Below, piece by piece: positions 34,261 to 46,235 of a stretch of 64,000 nucleotides of DNA. The stretch's first letter is position 1; each line of letters begins with the position of its first letter. Origin of the DNA: Sacculina carcini (Eukaryota > Arthropoda > Thecostraca > Sacculinidae); NCBI GenBank assembly GCA_916048095.2, contig OU696595.1, positions 1,831,795 to 1,895,794 of the forward strand, in the 5' to 3' direction. The position numbers and the translations under genes were made by a program. The notes beneath the pieces were generated by a model. It worked only from the letters and a program-made list of their open reading frames with translations. It was not told where the DNA came from and ran no database searches.

Positions 34261-36087
34261 GTATATTTCGGCATATAAGGCGACCGTCAGATAAGACGAG
34301 GTACAAAATTAGAGCAAATTTTTATGCATTCATTATATATCGGTTGTATGAGACGACTGCTAAATGACGAATCGAATCCCTACGATGATGGCATCTGTGA
34401 TGAATCTCGTGATGTATTCGAAAAACGTTTCGAAACAGACAGTGATGATGGAGATGAATTTGATGGGTTTTAGATATACATATGGAGCAGGTTTGATTTT
34501 TGATATTGATGATGTTGTACTGTAATACCTACTCTTATTGAGAAATAAAGGTGTTTGTAATCAACCATTTTTATTTACAACCAAAATGATACTGATTTTT
34601 TCATGTAAAATGAAAAATTATGTACGCAGAATTCAAGGTCTGTCTATATATCGGTTTTATAAGACGACCCACAATTTTTATGGTGATTTTTTTACTTTAA
34701 GCGTCGTCTTATACGCTGAAATATACGGTATATACATTGATTGATTGAAATTGTACTGAAAAGCCAACTTATTGGAGTACAATAAAGCAATTTACTTTAC
34801 TTTACTTACTTACACACAAGCAGAACGAGTCTATATTATCACTGAAATAATTAAACAAGAGGTGAAATGGGGGAACATTGTGAACTTTATATGTGAATAT
34901 TGCATGCAACTGCAATCTCCATGCATCATCTTGATCATCAACAAATACACCGACACACACAGATAGTAATAACATTATAAGACAAATACTAATGCAAATA
35001 ATGAAGTATAATACTGGAATATGTGGATAATCATTTTCAAAAACTAAGCTAGCAATAGTAATAATGACGTCACAATAATGTCACGAGCTCACGATTTCTG
35101 GTGCGTCCTCGGTTTTTGCGCCATTTATGTAGCGCACAGAAAGGACAGCAGAAACAGCTGACACAACACACGAGCACCACGAGCACAATAACACCGCCCA
35201 CCACGCTCGTCACAAACTCGCCACTGAACACAACACAACACAACACAAGACGCGCGCGTACATATAAAATGTATCCCAGTGTGTGTGGACTAGGTGGTGT
35301 AGTTGTTAGCACACCCGCCTCACAAGCGGGAGAAGTCCGTGCTTCGAAACCCGACGGAGGAGAATTTCATTGGACGAATTCTATAATCCAACAGCCCCGG
35401 TCCACCCAACAGTAAATGGTACCAGATATCAGTCATGTGTTGTGTCATGCATTCTGGGGAGGTGGCCCTCTCTAATACGTATTTCGTCCTTGTGGAGCCA
35501 TAGCGTGGAGAGGGTCGGTTCTGCGGTGGCAGCGAGCTGCACGGGACACACCTGTGTGTGTTCATAAGCTTCGGCTTCTTGCCGTGTAGCAGCTGTCACT
35601 TAGGCCTTTAACCTTTTAACCATTGCTGTTGAATCGTTATCGTTACAGCTTTAGCTTAGGCAATTTCAGTCGACTATGAACAGAGCGTCTAGTTAAATGG
35701 TAGTTTAATTTTCCTTCACTTCCACATGCAACTATTTGAAAAAAACAAATTGTGGTGGAATGAAACTACCATATTTCGTAATTGAGGCATATAGATGAAA
35801 AACAATGTTATTTTCCACAGAGAATAATGGCAATGTTAATGAGTGTAGTTTGTATGCGCGTGTGCAGTGAGACATACACTCCGTCCACATGGTCGTCGGC
35901 ATCGAGACCATAGATGTTGTTGACGCCGGCTGTTGATGACGGATATTGACAGCAGGTGGCGCTGCGGTCGTCCGGCGCGCAGCAGTATTTAAGCAGCGGT
36001 TCGTCAGATCGCGGGCAGTTGTACGAGAAGCGCCGCTGAAAGACGTCTTTGCGATGACAAAGTACCATGGCTGTGTGAAGAACGAGC
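31325..36087 (-). CDS. Shisa-like single-pass membrane protein with PQGYPM-repeat tail (5' exon missing)
   Basis: Six phase-consistent exons: 36087-35878, 35223-35093, 32831-32490, 32006-31946, 31684-31656 and 31383-31325 (TAA). The first has six cysteines in the Shisa/STMC6 pattern (C, C, CC, CC; CHRKDVF..RFSYNC then KYCC and ATCCQY). The second has one hydrophobic segment ending in Cys-rich sequence and a basic stop (HKWRKNRGR). The third is about ten QGYP-type repeats. The last ends with PPPY and PPYNPNF, potential WW-domain ligands. Shisa-type proteins act at ER, endosome or plasma membrane as receptor-trafficking adaptors. The exon with the signal peptide (must end in phase 2) was not found above 36087. 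Donors GTATGT, GTGAGC, GTCAGT, GTGAGT and GTGCGT support the model. Confidence 0.78.
32211..32400. repeat. Short interspersed repeat fragment in Shisa-like intron
   Basis: Carries GTGTCGTGTAAGAGGCGACT and a CCAAGGGGGAGCGATAATCC block, which look like a dispersed repeat rather than unique intron. It lies between the PQGYPM exon and the 61-nt exon. No second copy is seen in this window, so the assignment is weak. Confidence 0.3.
32905..34020 (+). mobile_element. LINE E RT fragment, antisense in Shisa-like intron
   Basis: Two consecutive frames, 32919-33134 ([14 protein letters not shown]) and 33158-33952 (YADD at 33260-33271, [16 protein letters not shown], thumb and C-terminus), with a frame break near 33140. 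A TTTAC-type tail at about 34785-34803, beyond later insertions, may be its 3' end. Non-functional. Opposite in strand to the host gene. Confidence 0.8.
34180..34258. repeat. (TA)n microsatellite
   Basis: A pure TA run of about 80 bp, preceded by (GT)n at 34034-34057. The pogo-like element starts directly after it, in keeping with TA target preference. Confidence 0.9.
34259..34728 (+). mobile_element. pogo/Tigger-like element, second deletion derivative
   Basis: Same TIR start (CCGTATATTTCGGC) and TA flanks as the copy at 22385-23083. It lacks about 230 bp that the first copy has (transposase C-terminal segment) but keeps the NPYDDG...DDGDEFDGF coding end. 470 bp, non-autonomous. Confidence 0.85.
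35287..35625 (+). mobile_element. tRNA-Val-derived SINE, copy B
   Basis: The head GGACTAGGTGGTGTAGTTGT, the arm CCCGCCTCACAAGCGGG with CAC in the loop, then the full body and a TTTAACCTTTTAACC tail. It is the most complete of the three copies. It lies in the Shisa-like intron between the transmembrane and Cys-rich exons, antisense to the gene. Confidence 0.88.
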
Positions 36088-36161
36088 CTGTTTGAATAAG
36101 TGTGAAAACAGAGTCAACTCGGCCGATAATGACTTCACGTGTCAACCTGCGTACACACACA

Positions 36162-36297
36162 CAACATAGATGGTATAATAGCAAAACATAGATGGTATAA
36201 TAGCACAACATAGATGGTATAATAGCACAACATGGATGGTATAATAGCAAAACATAGATGGTATAATAGCAAAACATAGATGGTATAATAGCAAAAC
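36162..36297. repeat. 22-bp minisatellite, six units
   Basis: Unit close to AACATAGATGGTATAATAGC plus two bases, repeated six times with few changes. It lies about 75 bp 5' of the Cys-rich exon of the Shisa-like gene (minus strand), inside the upstream intron or leader. Confidence 0.9.
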
Positions 36298-36439
36298 GAC
36301 AGAAATTACCAAGTGAGCCAGTGTGATTAAATGCTATGATGTAGAATGTTGAGACAGTAAACGACCATCGACAATGCAATATCAAGATCATATCCTCCCA
36401 GATCCAAGCGGGTACAGTCAATTATAGAGCTATAGTAGC

Positions 36440-38565
36440 AAGTCTGTATTCATTTAATTATGAAATTAAATTCAATTCAATTCAAAGATGTATTTGTTAT
36501 AGCGCCCGTGGTCACAAGCGCGAAAACGACGAAAATAAGACTACGCCATACACAAGTACAAAGTGAGAATCAGAAAGAGAATATTCACATAGAGTAGCAT
36601 AATAAACACATAGCAAACAAACATCTAAACAAGAGAACAATAAATAAAAGAGTGGATATGCACAAACGACTCCACGTGACAATATCACCAGAAGAACAGT
36701 TCTGCGTAGAACTGAATCAATAGAAAATAAGAACAATATAAACATGAGTACAACAATATAATGGAACAACAATAGAAAACAATACAGCACCACAGACATG
36801 TAGAGTCAGACCGAGGCATAAGGAGTGAGAGAGTGAGAAACAGTATCAAAAGAAATAGGGAATAGATATTTGCGGAGGGAAGAAGAGAATTGGCGAAAAG
36901 AAGGGGATGAAGTTATAGAGACAGGAAGTGAGTTGTATAGTCGAGGAGCATAGAACGAGAAAGATTTAGCTGACCAAGGGGATTAATTCAAAGCGCGAGG
37001 ACAGAACAAAGGAAGTGGAATACGGGACGATTGATTGATGGAAGGATCAAGAAGATCAGCTAAGTAAGCTGGAGATTTGTGGACATGTAGTAGTTTGTAT
37101 ACAAGACAGCATAGGCGAAAGTGGATACGTGGGATGATGGGGAGTCAGTGAAATTGGAACAGGAAGGAGAAAGTGTGGCGACAGCGAGTGGGGTGGAGTA
37201 CGAAACGACAGGATTGATTGATGATGCGCTGAAGGATTTTCAAAGACCGAGGCAAATTGAGGTGGAGTGAGCTGCAGTAGTCAAGACGGGAAAAAATAAT
37301 AGTGGAAAATTTGATAGCCGCAGGTTGGTCCAAACAAGGGCGGACAGGGTAAAGAGAACGCAGAATAAGGTAGCAGGTTCGAGCAGTGGAAATGACGTCA
37401 TCGGTAAAAGAAAGAGTTGAATAAAAAATAATACCCAGGTTACGTACAGTAGTGGAGAGAGGCAGAGGAAGTAAAGGAGGAGGATACGAGGAGGGTGAAT
37501 AATTAAGAACTCGGATTTAGAAGTATTGAGGAAGAGGCGTCGAGATGAGATCCATGAGGTAATATCACGTAGGATATTGGAAAGAAGAGAAGGATGAGAG
37601 AAGGGACAGGGGATATATAGTTGGATGTCGTCGGCATAGATATGGTAAGTGTGGTGTGATCGTATTCAGTAAGAGAGAGTGTGTATGAGATTGTATCTGA
37701 GTGTGTCAACGCGTTATTGTGTCTGTGTGATCGTGTATGGTAAAATTGTGTATGGCGTGCGAGAATGTATGAGCGAGTGTGTATAGTTGTGTCGGTGTTT
37801 GTATGTGTATGCGTTTGAAGTGTTGATGCCCCGCGGCGGTGAACGAGTGACCGGCTCGCCGCTGATTGGTTGTGGCGGTGAATGTGAGGTATGTGTGTGT
37901 GTGTGTATGTGTATCACGGTGTGAGCCTGAAAGTCGTGTTCGAGGTGTTGTCGGGGGTAGTGTGACGTTTTGTGGTTCAATGTCTGTAATATATTTCAGT
38001 GTTTTTTGCTTACAGTAAGCAACACTGTGACCCCGTCGAACCGGACAGAGAGAAGACATATAGAGGTTAAAAAGTAAAGGACCTAAGATGGAGCCCTGAG
38101 GAACTCCAGACAATAGAGGAGCAGAACTAGAAGTTGAGGAGTTGAAATTTATGGCAAAGGTCCGGTTGGATGAGTAAGAGCAGAGAAGTGATAGGGCAGA
38201 TGAAGATAAGCCAACGTGGGAAAGATCATGAGTATAATGGGAGTGGCACCAGATTCCTTCAAATGACAACTGGGCAAGTGACTGGCGAACAACGTTGATG
38301 AACCTCCTACACCAGGATATCTCAGCTCAGATCACAACTCCCTACCGGAGGTCGTCGGAGCATTGAAGATATCACAGTCCGGTTCCAGCGGAAGTCCACT
38401 TCAGCTGCGTCTCTAGACGACGAAATTCTCCAAAGTAATCAAAGTAAGTAAGAATAATGTGGTCAACTAAGTCAAATGCTGAAGACAAATCAAGGAGTAC
38501 AAGAAAAATGCGATAAGATGTTTTTAGAGACGGATATGAGGACAGATTCAGTGACTCGTCAAACA
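36440..38565 (-). mobile_element. LINE D copy 1, RT 3' half with insertions
   Basis: The minus strand encodes LVLLDLSSAFDLVDH (about 38510), SGVPQGSILGPLLFNLY (about 38090), YADDIQ (37624-37638) and SRLDYC, ILQRIINQSCRFV near 37200. The 3' end at about 36440-36515 has GGGCGCTATAACAAATACATC and a TTGAA tandem tail. A GT-rich segment of about 380 bp (37650-38035) interrupts the palm before YADD. Another unrelated piece lies at about 38280-38420. Dead copy. Confidence 0.75.
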
Positions 38566-40500
38566 AGACAAAAGAGGTCGAGACCGAAATGGATGACTAC
38601 TGCATTGGAAAGAATTTTAAGGCGGAAACAGGACAGGTGGATGTTGTACAGGGCAAACAAAACAGCTAGGAGTCGAAAAAACTATACTACAGCAAGGAAC
38701 GCTGCAACACTGGCAACAAGGGCGGCAGAATATATATCTATGAAAAGAAAGTGGCGACTGATGCAGCGAGCAACACTAAGCACTTTTGGGCGTATGTTCG
38801 ATCAAAAACCTCCACGAAGGAGCGCATAATGAAAACATTGACAACGGATGGAGACCTCATTGACGACGATACTGGGATTGCAGAAGTAATGAACAAGGCC
38901 TTCAATTCCGTGTATGTAAGAGAAGACTTAAGCCAATGCATCCCAGCTCCAGGCCAAGTTTTTCAGGGAAGAAGCTTAAAGGGGGTCAAAGTCAGCAAGG
39001 AGGAGATGAAGAAAAAGCTCTCGGAACTGGAAGATAGTAAAGCCCCTGGACCAGACAGAATAGCTCCCTTCGTGTTGAACGTATGTGCCGAGGAACTTTG
39101 TGATCCACTCACTGACATATATACAACATCACTGAGGTCTGCAGACGTGCCATTCGACTGGAGGAAAGCCAACATCTCACCCATCCACAAGAAAGGGAGC
39201 AGGACAGACACACTTAACTATAGGCCAGTATCGTTGACCAGTGTGCCATGCAAGGTACTGGAGAGGATCGTCAGGGAACACGTTGAACGTCACCTCAGCA
39301 ACAACGCACTCATCACGGATGCACAACACGGGTTCAGGAAAAACAGGAGTTGTCTGACCAACATGCTGTGCTACATGGACGACCTGGTTGACGCTGTGGA
39401 CTGTGGGCACTGTGTGGACGCCAACTATCTTGACTATAAGAAAGCTTTCGACAGAGTCCCACACGAAATATTAATGACCAAGCTGATGGACTTAGATATC
39501 AAAGGCAACATCCTGGCCTGGATAAGGAACTTTCACACAGACAGGGTCCACCGCGTGCGCGTCAGGAAAGAATTTTCGGGTTGGCTTCAGGTAAAGAGTG
39601 GCGTTCCACAAGGCTCAGTCCTTGGACCATTACTTTTTCTGGCTTACATCAATGATATGGTCGACAGCCTCGAGTCAACTGCCAGTTTGTTTGCTGACGA
39701 CGCAAAGATATATAGAGTCCTGAGGACCGAGGATGACACGGAAGCCCTCCACCGAGACATGCAACGTTTGGGAAACTGGAGCGACAAATGGCTGCTTACA
39801 TTCAACGCAACCAAATGTAAAACAATGCATTTCGGCCGGAATAACCAACAAGAGGTATAATTTCTCAACAACAGGAGGCTTGGAGAGACAACACAGGAGA
39901 GGGATCTTGGGATAATTGAGGCTCACGACCTCCAATCCTCGGCCCACGTCTCATCGGTGGCAGCCAAGGCAAACAGCAGGCTGGGCATCATCAAGATAAC
40001 GTTTAGTGTGCTCGCCAAGGACATTCTGCTGCCCATGTATCTCTGCCTGGTCCGCCCAACTTGGGCTAAGAAGCCCAGGCTTGGTCCCCTCACCTGGTGC
40101 GTGATATTCAGGCCATGGAGAGAGTACAGAGGAGGGCCACTAAGCTGGTCCCGGGACTGGCCCAGCTGCCCTATGAGGGGCGATGCCGGCACCTTGGACT
40201 ACAGACACTGGAGGCAAGGAGAGTGAGAGGCAACATGATAGAAACTTTCAAGCTGTTGCACCACTACGAGGACGTCCCTTACTCGAGGTTCTGCCAACTG
40301 AACACCAACCAGCTGCGTGGCCACTCTCTCAAGCTCAACAAACCGGACCACCATGAAGGGGAAAAGGTTTGCCCTCAGGGTCATTGATCCATGGAACGCC
40401 CTCCCAGAAACTGTAGTCACGGCACCATCAATAGCCACATTCAAGGCTTGCTACGACAGGCACTTAGGTCTCGGACAGGTGGCTGACAGGTCCTAGAGGT
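38566..40500 (+). mobile_element. LINE B copy, RT with broken C-terminus
   Basis: ORF 38751-39860 covers KAPGPDRIAP, PIHKKGSRTDTLNYRPVSL, GVPQGSVLGPLLF (near 39600) and FADD (near 39690), then stops. The thumb and tail continue in other frames (RDLG..., VRGNMIETFK, DPWNALPETVV) to about 40497. It sits next to and partly within LINE D copy 1 in opposite orientation. Not functional. Confidence 0.85.
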
Positions 40501-41084
40501 GGGGATAACCACAAGAAGATCACTTCTCATTTCACCACTATCTTTTCATATGTAAGCATTCATAGGTAAGTGACGGAAGCCACGGACGGAAGCCAGATTG
40601 AAAAGGATCAAGTGCACGAAGAAACATAAGACATATGTGTGTGGTCAACTCTGTGGTTCCATTAATCAATCAGATATATTTAAAAGGCCGTCACTTGAAT
40701 ATAGCACTGCCTTCATACAATATCAACCTTATTTATGTCAAAAATTCGATTTAAAGGTGTAATTTTGTGATTCGTTCACAGCAGACAAAACTACATTCGC
40801 CACAAATGGAATTACTGCGGGACAATAAGTCTACTAATAAACAATCTGTCTTACCCAACAATTTGAGCGAATTAATCCACATACCTCTGAAACTACTGAT
40901 TGCGGAACAAACAACGTCAAAATTACCGTTGCACATATGCAATATAAAATGTGACTTGCATCAAAAAGCCGCAATTGTTGCTAGCTCAACGGGGCTAATT
41001 CTAAAATGGCGCAGTCTTCCAAGAGGTTGAGACACAATGTCTAAATTTATCCCATACTCTTTCCTTGAGCGTGACGTCACTGAT

Positions 41085-41376
41085 GACGTTTCCAGTGACG
41101 TACAATAAATATAGGCTTGCCAGTTGCTCGCTATCTAGAGTTTCGCTATATTTCCACATTTGAAAATTTAGTTATTTAGTGACGTACCATAAATGAAGGC
41201 TTACCAGTTGCTCGCTATCTAGAGTTTCGCTATATTTCCACATTTGAAAATTTAGTTATTTCATTGTTTTTCTCATTCATATAATTTCCTCAGCAGATAG
41301 AACATAATTGTATAAGAACACAATATAAGATCCTTAGCAGATAGAACATAATTGTATAAGAACACAATATAAGATC
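41085..41376. repeat. Two adjacent tandem duplications
   Basis: An 85-bp unit (TTGCTCGCTATCTAGAGTTT...) is present twice at about 41091-41260 with few changes. Directly after it a 42-bp unit (CAGATAGAACATAATTGTAT...) is present twice at about 41294-41376. Confidence 0.9.
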
Positions 41377-41680
41377 AGGCAGTGTCATTCAGTCTCACAT
41401 ATTCTATACGGATTACATATGCATCCATCGTACTGAGCTACTTAATTTTCTTTGCTTTCGTCCAATTATTTTATACCATTTCGCGCCTCTGATTACTGTG
41501 TGCGCTATACAAAATAAATTTGTTGTTGTTATGAAGTCTGCATACATAGATATGTGCAGATATGATTCGGTATGATATGATAGATATATGTGCAGATATG
41601 ATATGCATTATTGTACGTACATTGACTTTTAGTAATTGTTGTATAGCCTTGATGTAAAACCTGAGCATACGTAGTGTAGG

Positions 41681-41717
41681 CACAATGCTCCTTGCGCCTG
41701 GCGCAAGGAGCATTGTG
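41681..41717. repeat. Perfect 18-bp inverted repeat with 1-nt spacer
   Basis: CACAATGCTCCTTGCGCC (41681-41698), T, then its exact complement (41700-41717). It can form a cruciform or near-blunt hairpin. No transposon ends or terminator context is apparent. Confidence 0.95.
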
Positions 41718-43039
41718 ACCGCACGTGACCGGTGGGGTCAACGACCTATAGTTTAGCGTGCGTGTAAGCTCAACCAGTGCCGAATTCATTCGCTTGTCAA
41801 GAGAGATGGCGATAATACACGGGTAGTGTTCCTACCGTATTTGCGTTCGCTGCAATAGAAACGTACATACGTAACGAACGTAGAAAAAGCCCAAGTTTAT
41901 TGCGTATACTCTCATCTCATACTATGGGAGTCATCCTTGAACACAATTGATGGCTGTCATCCCGGAGCCTTGACAAACACATGGTTGACAATGTTGCTCA
42001 GGTTTTATTCCGTCAATGTCCTACAAACATTATAACACAACGAAGATTCTTAGATCTTAGTACAATATCAGAGTATAACAATCCGTAGATTAATCGACGA
42101 GACGTGCGAAACTAGTTGGAGGGAAACAACAGAGTTGATGCAAAAATGTCATGTTTATTCCTCCCAGCTTTTTGTTTTGCAGGAAAATCATATATCCATA
42201 CACTCAAAACGTTAGAGCTGTGCAAGTTCTGCCGTGTCCCTGTATGCGCGGCACAAAATGTTGTATGATTGAAACACAATGCTACACTGGATTTCATTTG
42301 ACAAACTTGTGTACTGTACAAAAATGCGAGAAAGTAGATCGCTCAATTCAACTCTATATGGAGAATACTTTATTTCGGCTTGAATAAATTGTGGAGAATA
42401 TCTATATGGAGAATACTTTATTTCTGGTTGAACAAATTGTACAAAAGCAGATCGCTAACAATTCCATTTTTAACATTATAGACAACTTCATTTGTAGCTA
42501 TATTACGAGCTAAATGCATTGCACACAAACTTGGAAATATCGCTTAATAGTTCATTTCTCATAGATATATAGAGGGCACTCTCAACAGTCCAACTAATAG
42601 TCACATTGGCTCCTTTAGGACTTTAACATCTTGTCTGAGCACTACTCATCACAGATTCTATACCGTCTTCAATCAAATCATGGATCATATTGATAGAGAA
42701 AGACACATAGGTTAAGCTAAGACATCCAATGAACCACATTGATGTTTTAGCCTAACCCCTAGTTGAAATATATTTTCCCGATTCAACAACCGATAAACAA
42801 AAAAATAATCGCACGTAGAACCTTATCAATAATAAAATCACACAACAAAACTCCAAAGGCAATCATGCAAAAACAATGGCATCCATGATGTAGAAAATGG
42901 AAAAAGTGAAACAAAAGGAAATAACTAATAGAAAATAGGAAACAAATGTTTAGTAGGAATGCTGAATGAAATGCTAAATCAAGCATGGGGTCGAAAAGAA
43001 AGACATCTCATCAAGAAGAACTAGAAAAGTTTCAACTGA

Positions 43040-45215
43040 AAACTAGACCAGCAGTAGAGAACACAAGACACAACACAATTCACACAGAGGTAGATCAGAC
43101 ACATAGCTTCAGATAATAGACAATCAGAAGAGAACACGACACAATTCATACAGAAATAGACCAGACACATAGCTTGGCACTTAGTTCGTCAAACGTTGTG
43201 ATATACACAAGCGACAACGCATGGCCTTACTACTATGTGCAAGATCTGATAGAGAAGACAAGATTCACTCAAAACTAAACAGCCAGAAGAGAACACGTCA
43301 CAACTCACACAGAGGTAGACCAGACACATAGCTTGGCACTTAGTTCGTCAAACGTTGTGATATACACAAGCGACAACGCATGGCCTTACTACTATGCGCA
43401 AGATCTGATAAAGAAGACAAGATTCACTCAAAAATAGACAACCAGAAGAGAACACGACATAATTTACACAGAAATAGACCAGACACATAGCTTGGCACTT
43501 AGTTCGTCAAACGTTGTGATATACACAAGCGACAACGCATGGCCTTACTACTATGCGCAAGATCTGATATAGAAGAGAAGATTCACTCAAAACTAAACAA
43601 CCAGAAGAGAACACGACACAATTCACACAGAAATAGACCAGACACATAGCTTGGCACTTAGTTCGTCAAACGTTGTGATATACACAAGCGACAACGCATG
43701 GCCTTACTACTATGCGCAAGATCTGATAGAGAAGAGAAGATTCACTCAAAAATAGACAACCAGAAGAGAACACGACACAATTCACACAGAGGTAGACCAG
43801 ACACATAGCTTGGCACTTAGTTCGTCAAACGTTGTGATATACACAAGCGACAACGCATGGCCTTACTACTATGTGCAAGATCTGATAGAGGTAGAGATAG
43901 AGAAGACAAGATTCACTCAAAAATAGACAACCAGAAGAGAACACGATACAATTTACACAGAGGTAGACCAGACACATAGCTTGGCACTTAGTTCGTCAAA
44001 CGTTGTGATATACACAAGCGACAACGCATGGCCTTACTACTATGCGCAAGATCTGATAGAGAAGAGACGATTCACTCAAAAATAGACAACCAGAAGAGAA
44101 CACGACACAATTCACACAGAGGTAGACCAGACACATAGCTTGGCACTTAGTTCGTCAAACGTTGTGATATACACAAGCGACAACGCATGGCCTTACTACT
44201 ATGTGCAAGATCTGATAGAGAAGACAAGATTCACTCAAAAATAGACAACCAGAAGAGAACACGATACAATTTACAAAGAGGTAGACCAGACACATAGCTT
44301 GGCACTTAGTTCGTCAAACGTTGTGATATACACAAGCGACAACGCATGGCCTTACTACTATGTGCAAGATCTGATAGAGGTAGAGATAGAGAAGACAAGA
44401 TTCACTCAAAAATAGACAACCAGAAGAGAACACGATACAATTCACACAGAAATAGACCAGACACATAGCTTGGCACTTAGTTCGTCAAACGTTGTGATAT
44501 ACACAAGCGACAACGCATGGCCTTACTACTATGCGCAAGATCTGATAGAGAAGAGAAGATTCACTCAAAAATAGACAACCAGAAGAGAACACGACACAAT
44601 TCACACAGAGGTAGACCAGACACATAGCTTGGCACTTAGTTCGTCAAACGTTGTGATATACACAAGCGACAACGCATGGCCTTACTACTATGTGCAAGAT
44701 CTGATAGAGTTAGAGATAGAGAAGACAAGATTCACTCAAAAATAGACAACCAGAAGAGAACACGATACAATTTACACAGAGGTAGACCAGACACATAGCT
44801 TGGCACTTAGTTCGTCAAACGTTGTGATATACACAAGCGACAACGCATGGCCTTACTACTATGCGCAAGATCTGATAGAGAAGAGAAGATTCACTCAAAA
44901 ATAGACAACCAGAAGAGAACACGACACAATTCACACAGAGGTAGACCAGACACATAGCTTGGCACTTAGTTCGTCAAACGTTGTGATATACACAAGCGAC
45001 AACGCATGGCCTTACTACTATGTGCAAGATCTGATAGAGAAGAGAAGATTCACTCAAAAATAGACAGCCAGAAGAAAACACGACACAATTCACACAGAAA
45101 TAGACCAGACGCATAGCTTGGCACTTAGTTCGTCAAACGTTGTGATATACACAAGCGACAACGCATGGCCTTACTACTATGTGCAAGATCTGATAAAGAC
45201 AAGATTCACTCACTC
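43040..45215. repeat. Satellite array, 13 units of about 160 bp
   Basis: The core CTTGGCACTTAGTTCGTCAA recurs 13 times between about 43171 and 45119 with spacings of 158-160 bp, or 170-172 bp where a 12-bp GTAGAGATAGAG insert is present. A degenerate unit precedes the array. Units differ at linked sites (TATGCGCAAG or TATGTGCAAG; CACGACACAATTC or CACGATACAATTT), often alternating, which suggests a dimeric higher-order unit. A single divergent unit is at about 45890-45990. No ORF. Confidence 0.95.
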
Positions 45216-46235
45216 ACTGGAGACTGAAAAAGAAAACTAATCAAGAGACCACAAGAGAGAAAAGAAAAAACCATATAACACGAAGTCACAACACAAAATA
45301 CAAGTCACGAGACAATTACACAAAACAACACAAAACACAAACACGTGCTCACAGAAACTGGAAAGATTACATAAGAGCAGAGATAAGAAAATAACAAACT
45401 AATGAAAAGCGACATTAGGAGAGAAATTTGCTCGAGAGGCCACAACACATGAAACAACACAGGACACAAAACACGTGATGCTGTGCAATGTATAACAGGA
45501 AGATTAAATGAAACGACAGTAATAGGACATGGACATATATGAAGTGGACATGGACATATATGAAATGATCGCCGGAATAAACAGTAGTCATATACAAAAA
45601 CTAATCAATTGAAGCCACTACATATGCACCGCCCGTACTCGTACAAACGCCCAGAGCAGTGTTGAAAGCCGTAGAGTCCCTCAGATCAGGTCCTTGTTCG
45701 CTGGAAAACTCAGAATAACAATGCAACGAAAAATATACCAAGGCACCGAACACATTTCATATTACCAACAAACCAATGATTGAGAGAGAATATGTCATAA
45801 AAAAGAAGCAGAGGAAATCACAAGGCAAAATACACCACAAATCGCACAACAAAAACCACAAAACAAAAAACACAATAGCACAACAGCAAGTCACATAACA
45901 CAGACACAGCTTGGCACATAGGCCACCAAACGTTGTGATATGCACAAGCGACAACACTCCGGCCTTACTACTATGCATCAGCTCTGAAAAATAAGAAAGT
46001 AGTGAAGTAATATGAGAAGGAAGATAATTATAGATGCGTGGACCGAAGAAAGCAAAATATTTAAAGGATCTTAGATTTAGAGGATACCAGATTAGCTATG
46101 AAGTAACCACCACGATGCAAAATAGAAGTGGTGAATACCAGCCATTCATCGCGGTCACAAGCAGCGTACGCCAGCCAGCCATTTACCAAGCGCACTCGTT
46201 TCTACGCCCATAACAGTCCTTAACGCCGTTGAATA
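45215..46235. other. Low-complexity flank with a single diverged satellite unit
   Basis: ACA-rich DNA with a 20-bp GGACATGGACATATATGAA duplication at about 45526-45566, and one divergent relative of the satellite (CTTGGCACATAGGCCACCAA) at about 45910. The part from about 45985 on resembles the 3' UTR of LINE D on the minus strand. No gene seen. Confidence 0.5.

Larger units (their letters stand above)
40500..43040. other. Unassigned AT-rich region with local duplications
   Basis: No gene or transposon coding is recognised. It contains an 85-bp tandem duplication (41085-41260), a 42-bp duplication (41290-41376), a perfect palindrome (41681-41717) and a 50-bp duplication near 42350-42425 (ATATGGAGAATACTTTATTT twice). 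An 87-codon frame at 40767-41030 has no recognisable motif. Confidence 0.5.

Noticed and set aside
35732..36421. Longer minus-strand frame through the Shisa-like Cys exon, including a possible signal peptide near 36380
   Set aside because: It is in a different frame from the six-Cys domain and consists largely of the 22-bp minisatellite. Its possible donor is in the wrong phase.
43040..45215. CRISPR array
   Set aside because: Units are about 160 bp and nearly identical throughout with no repeat-spacer structure. The genome is eukaryotic with spliced genes.
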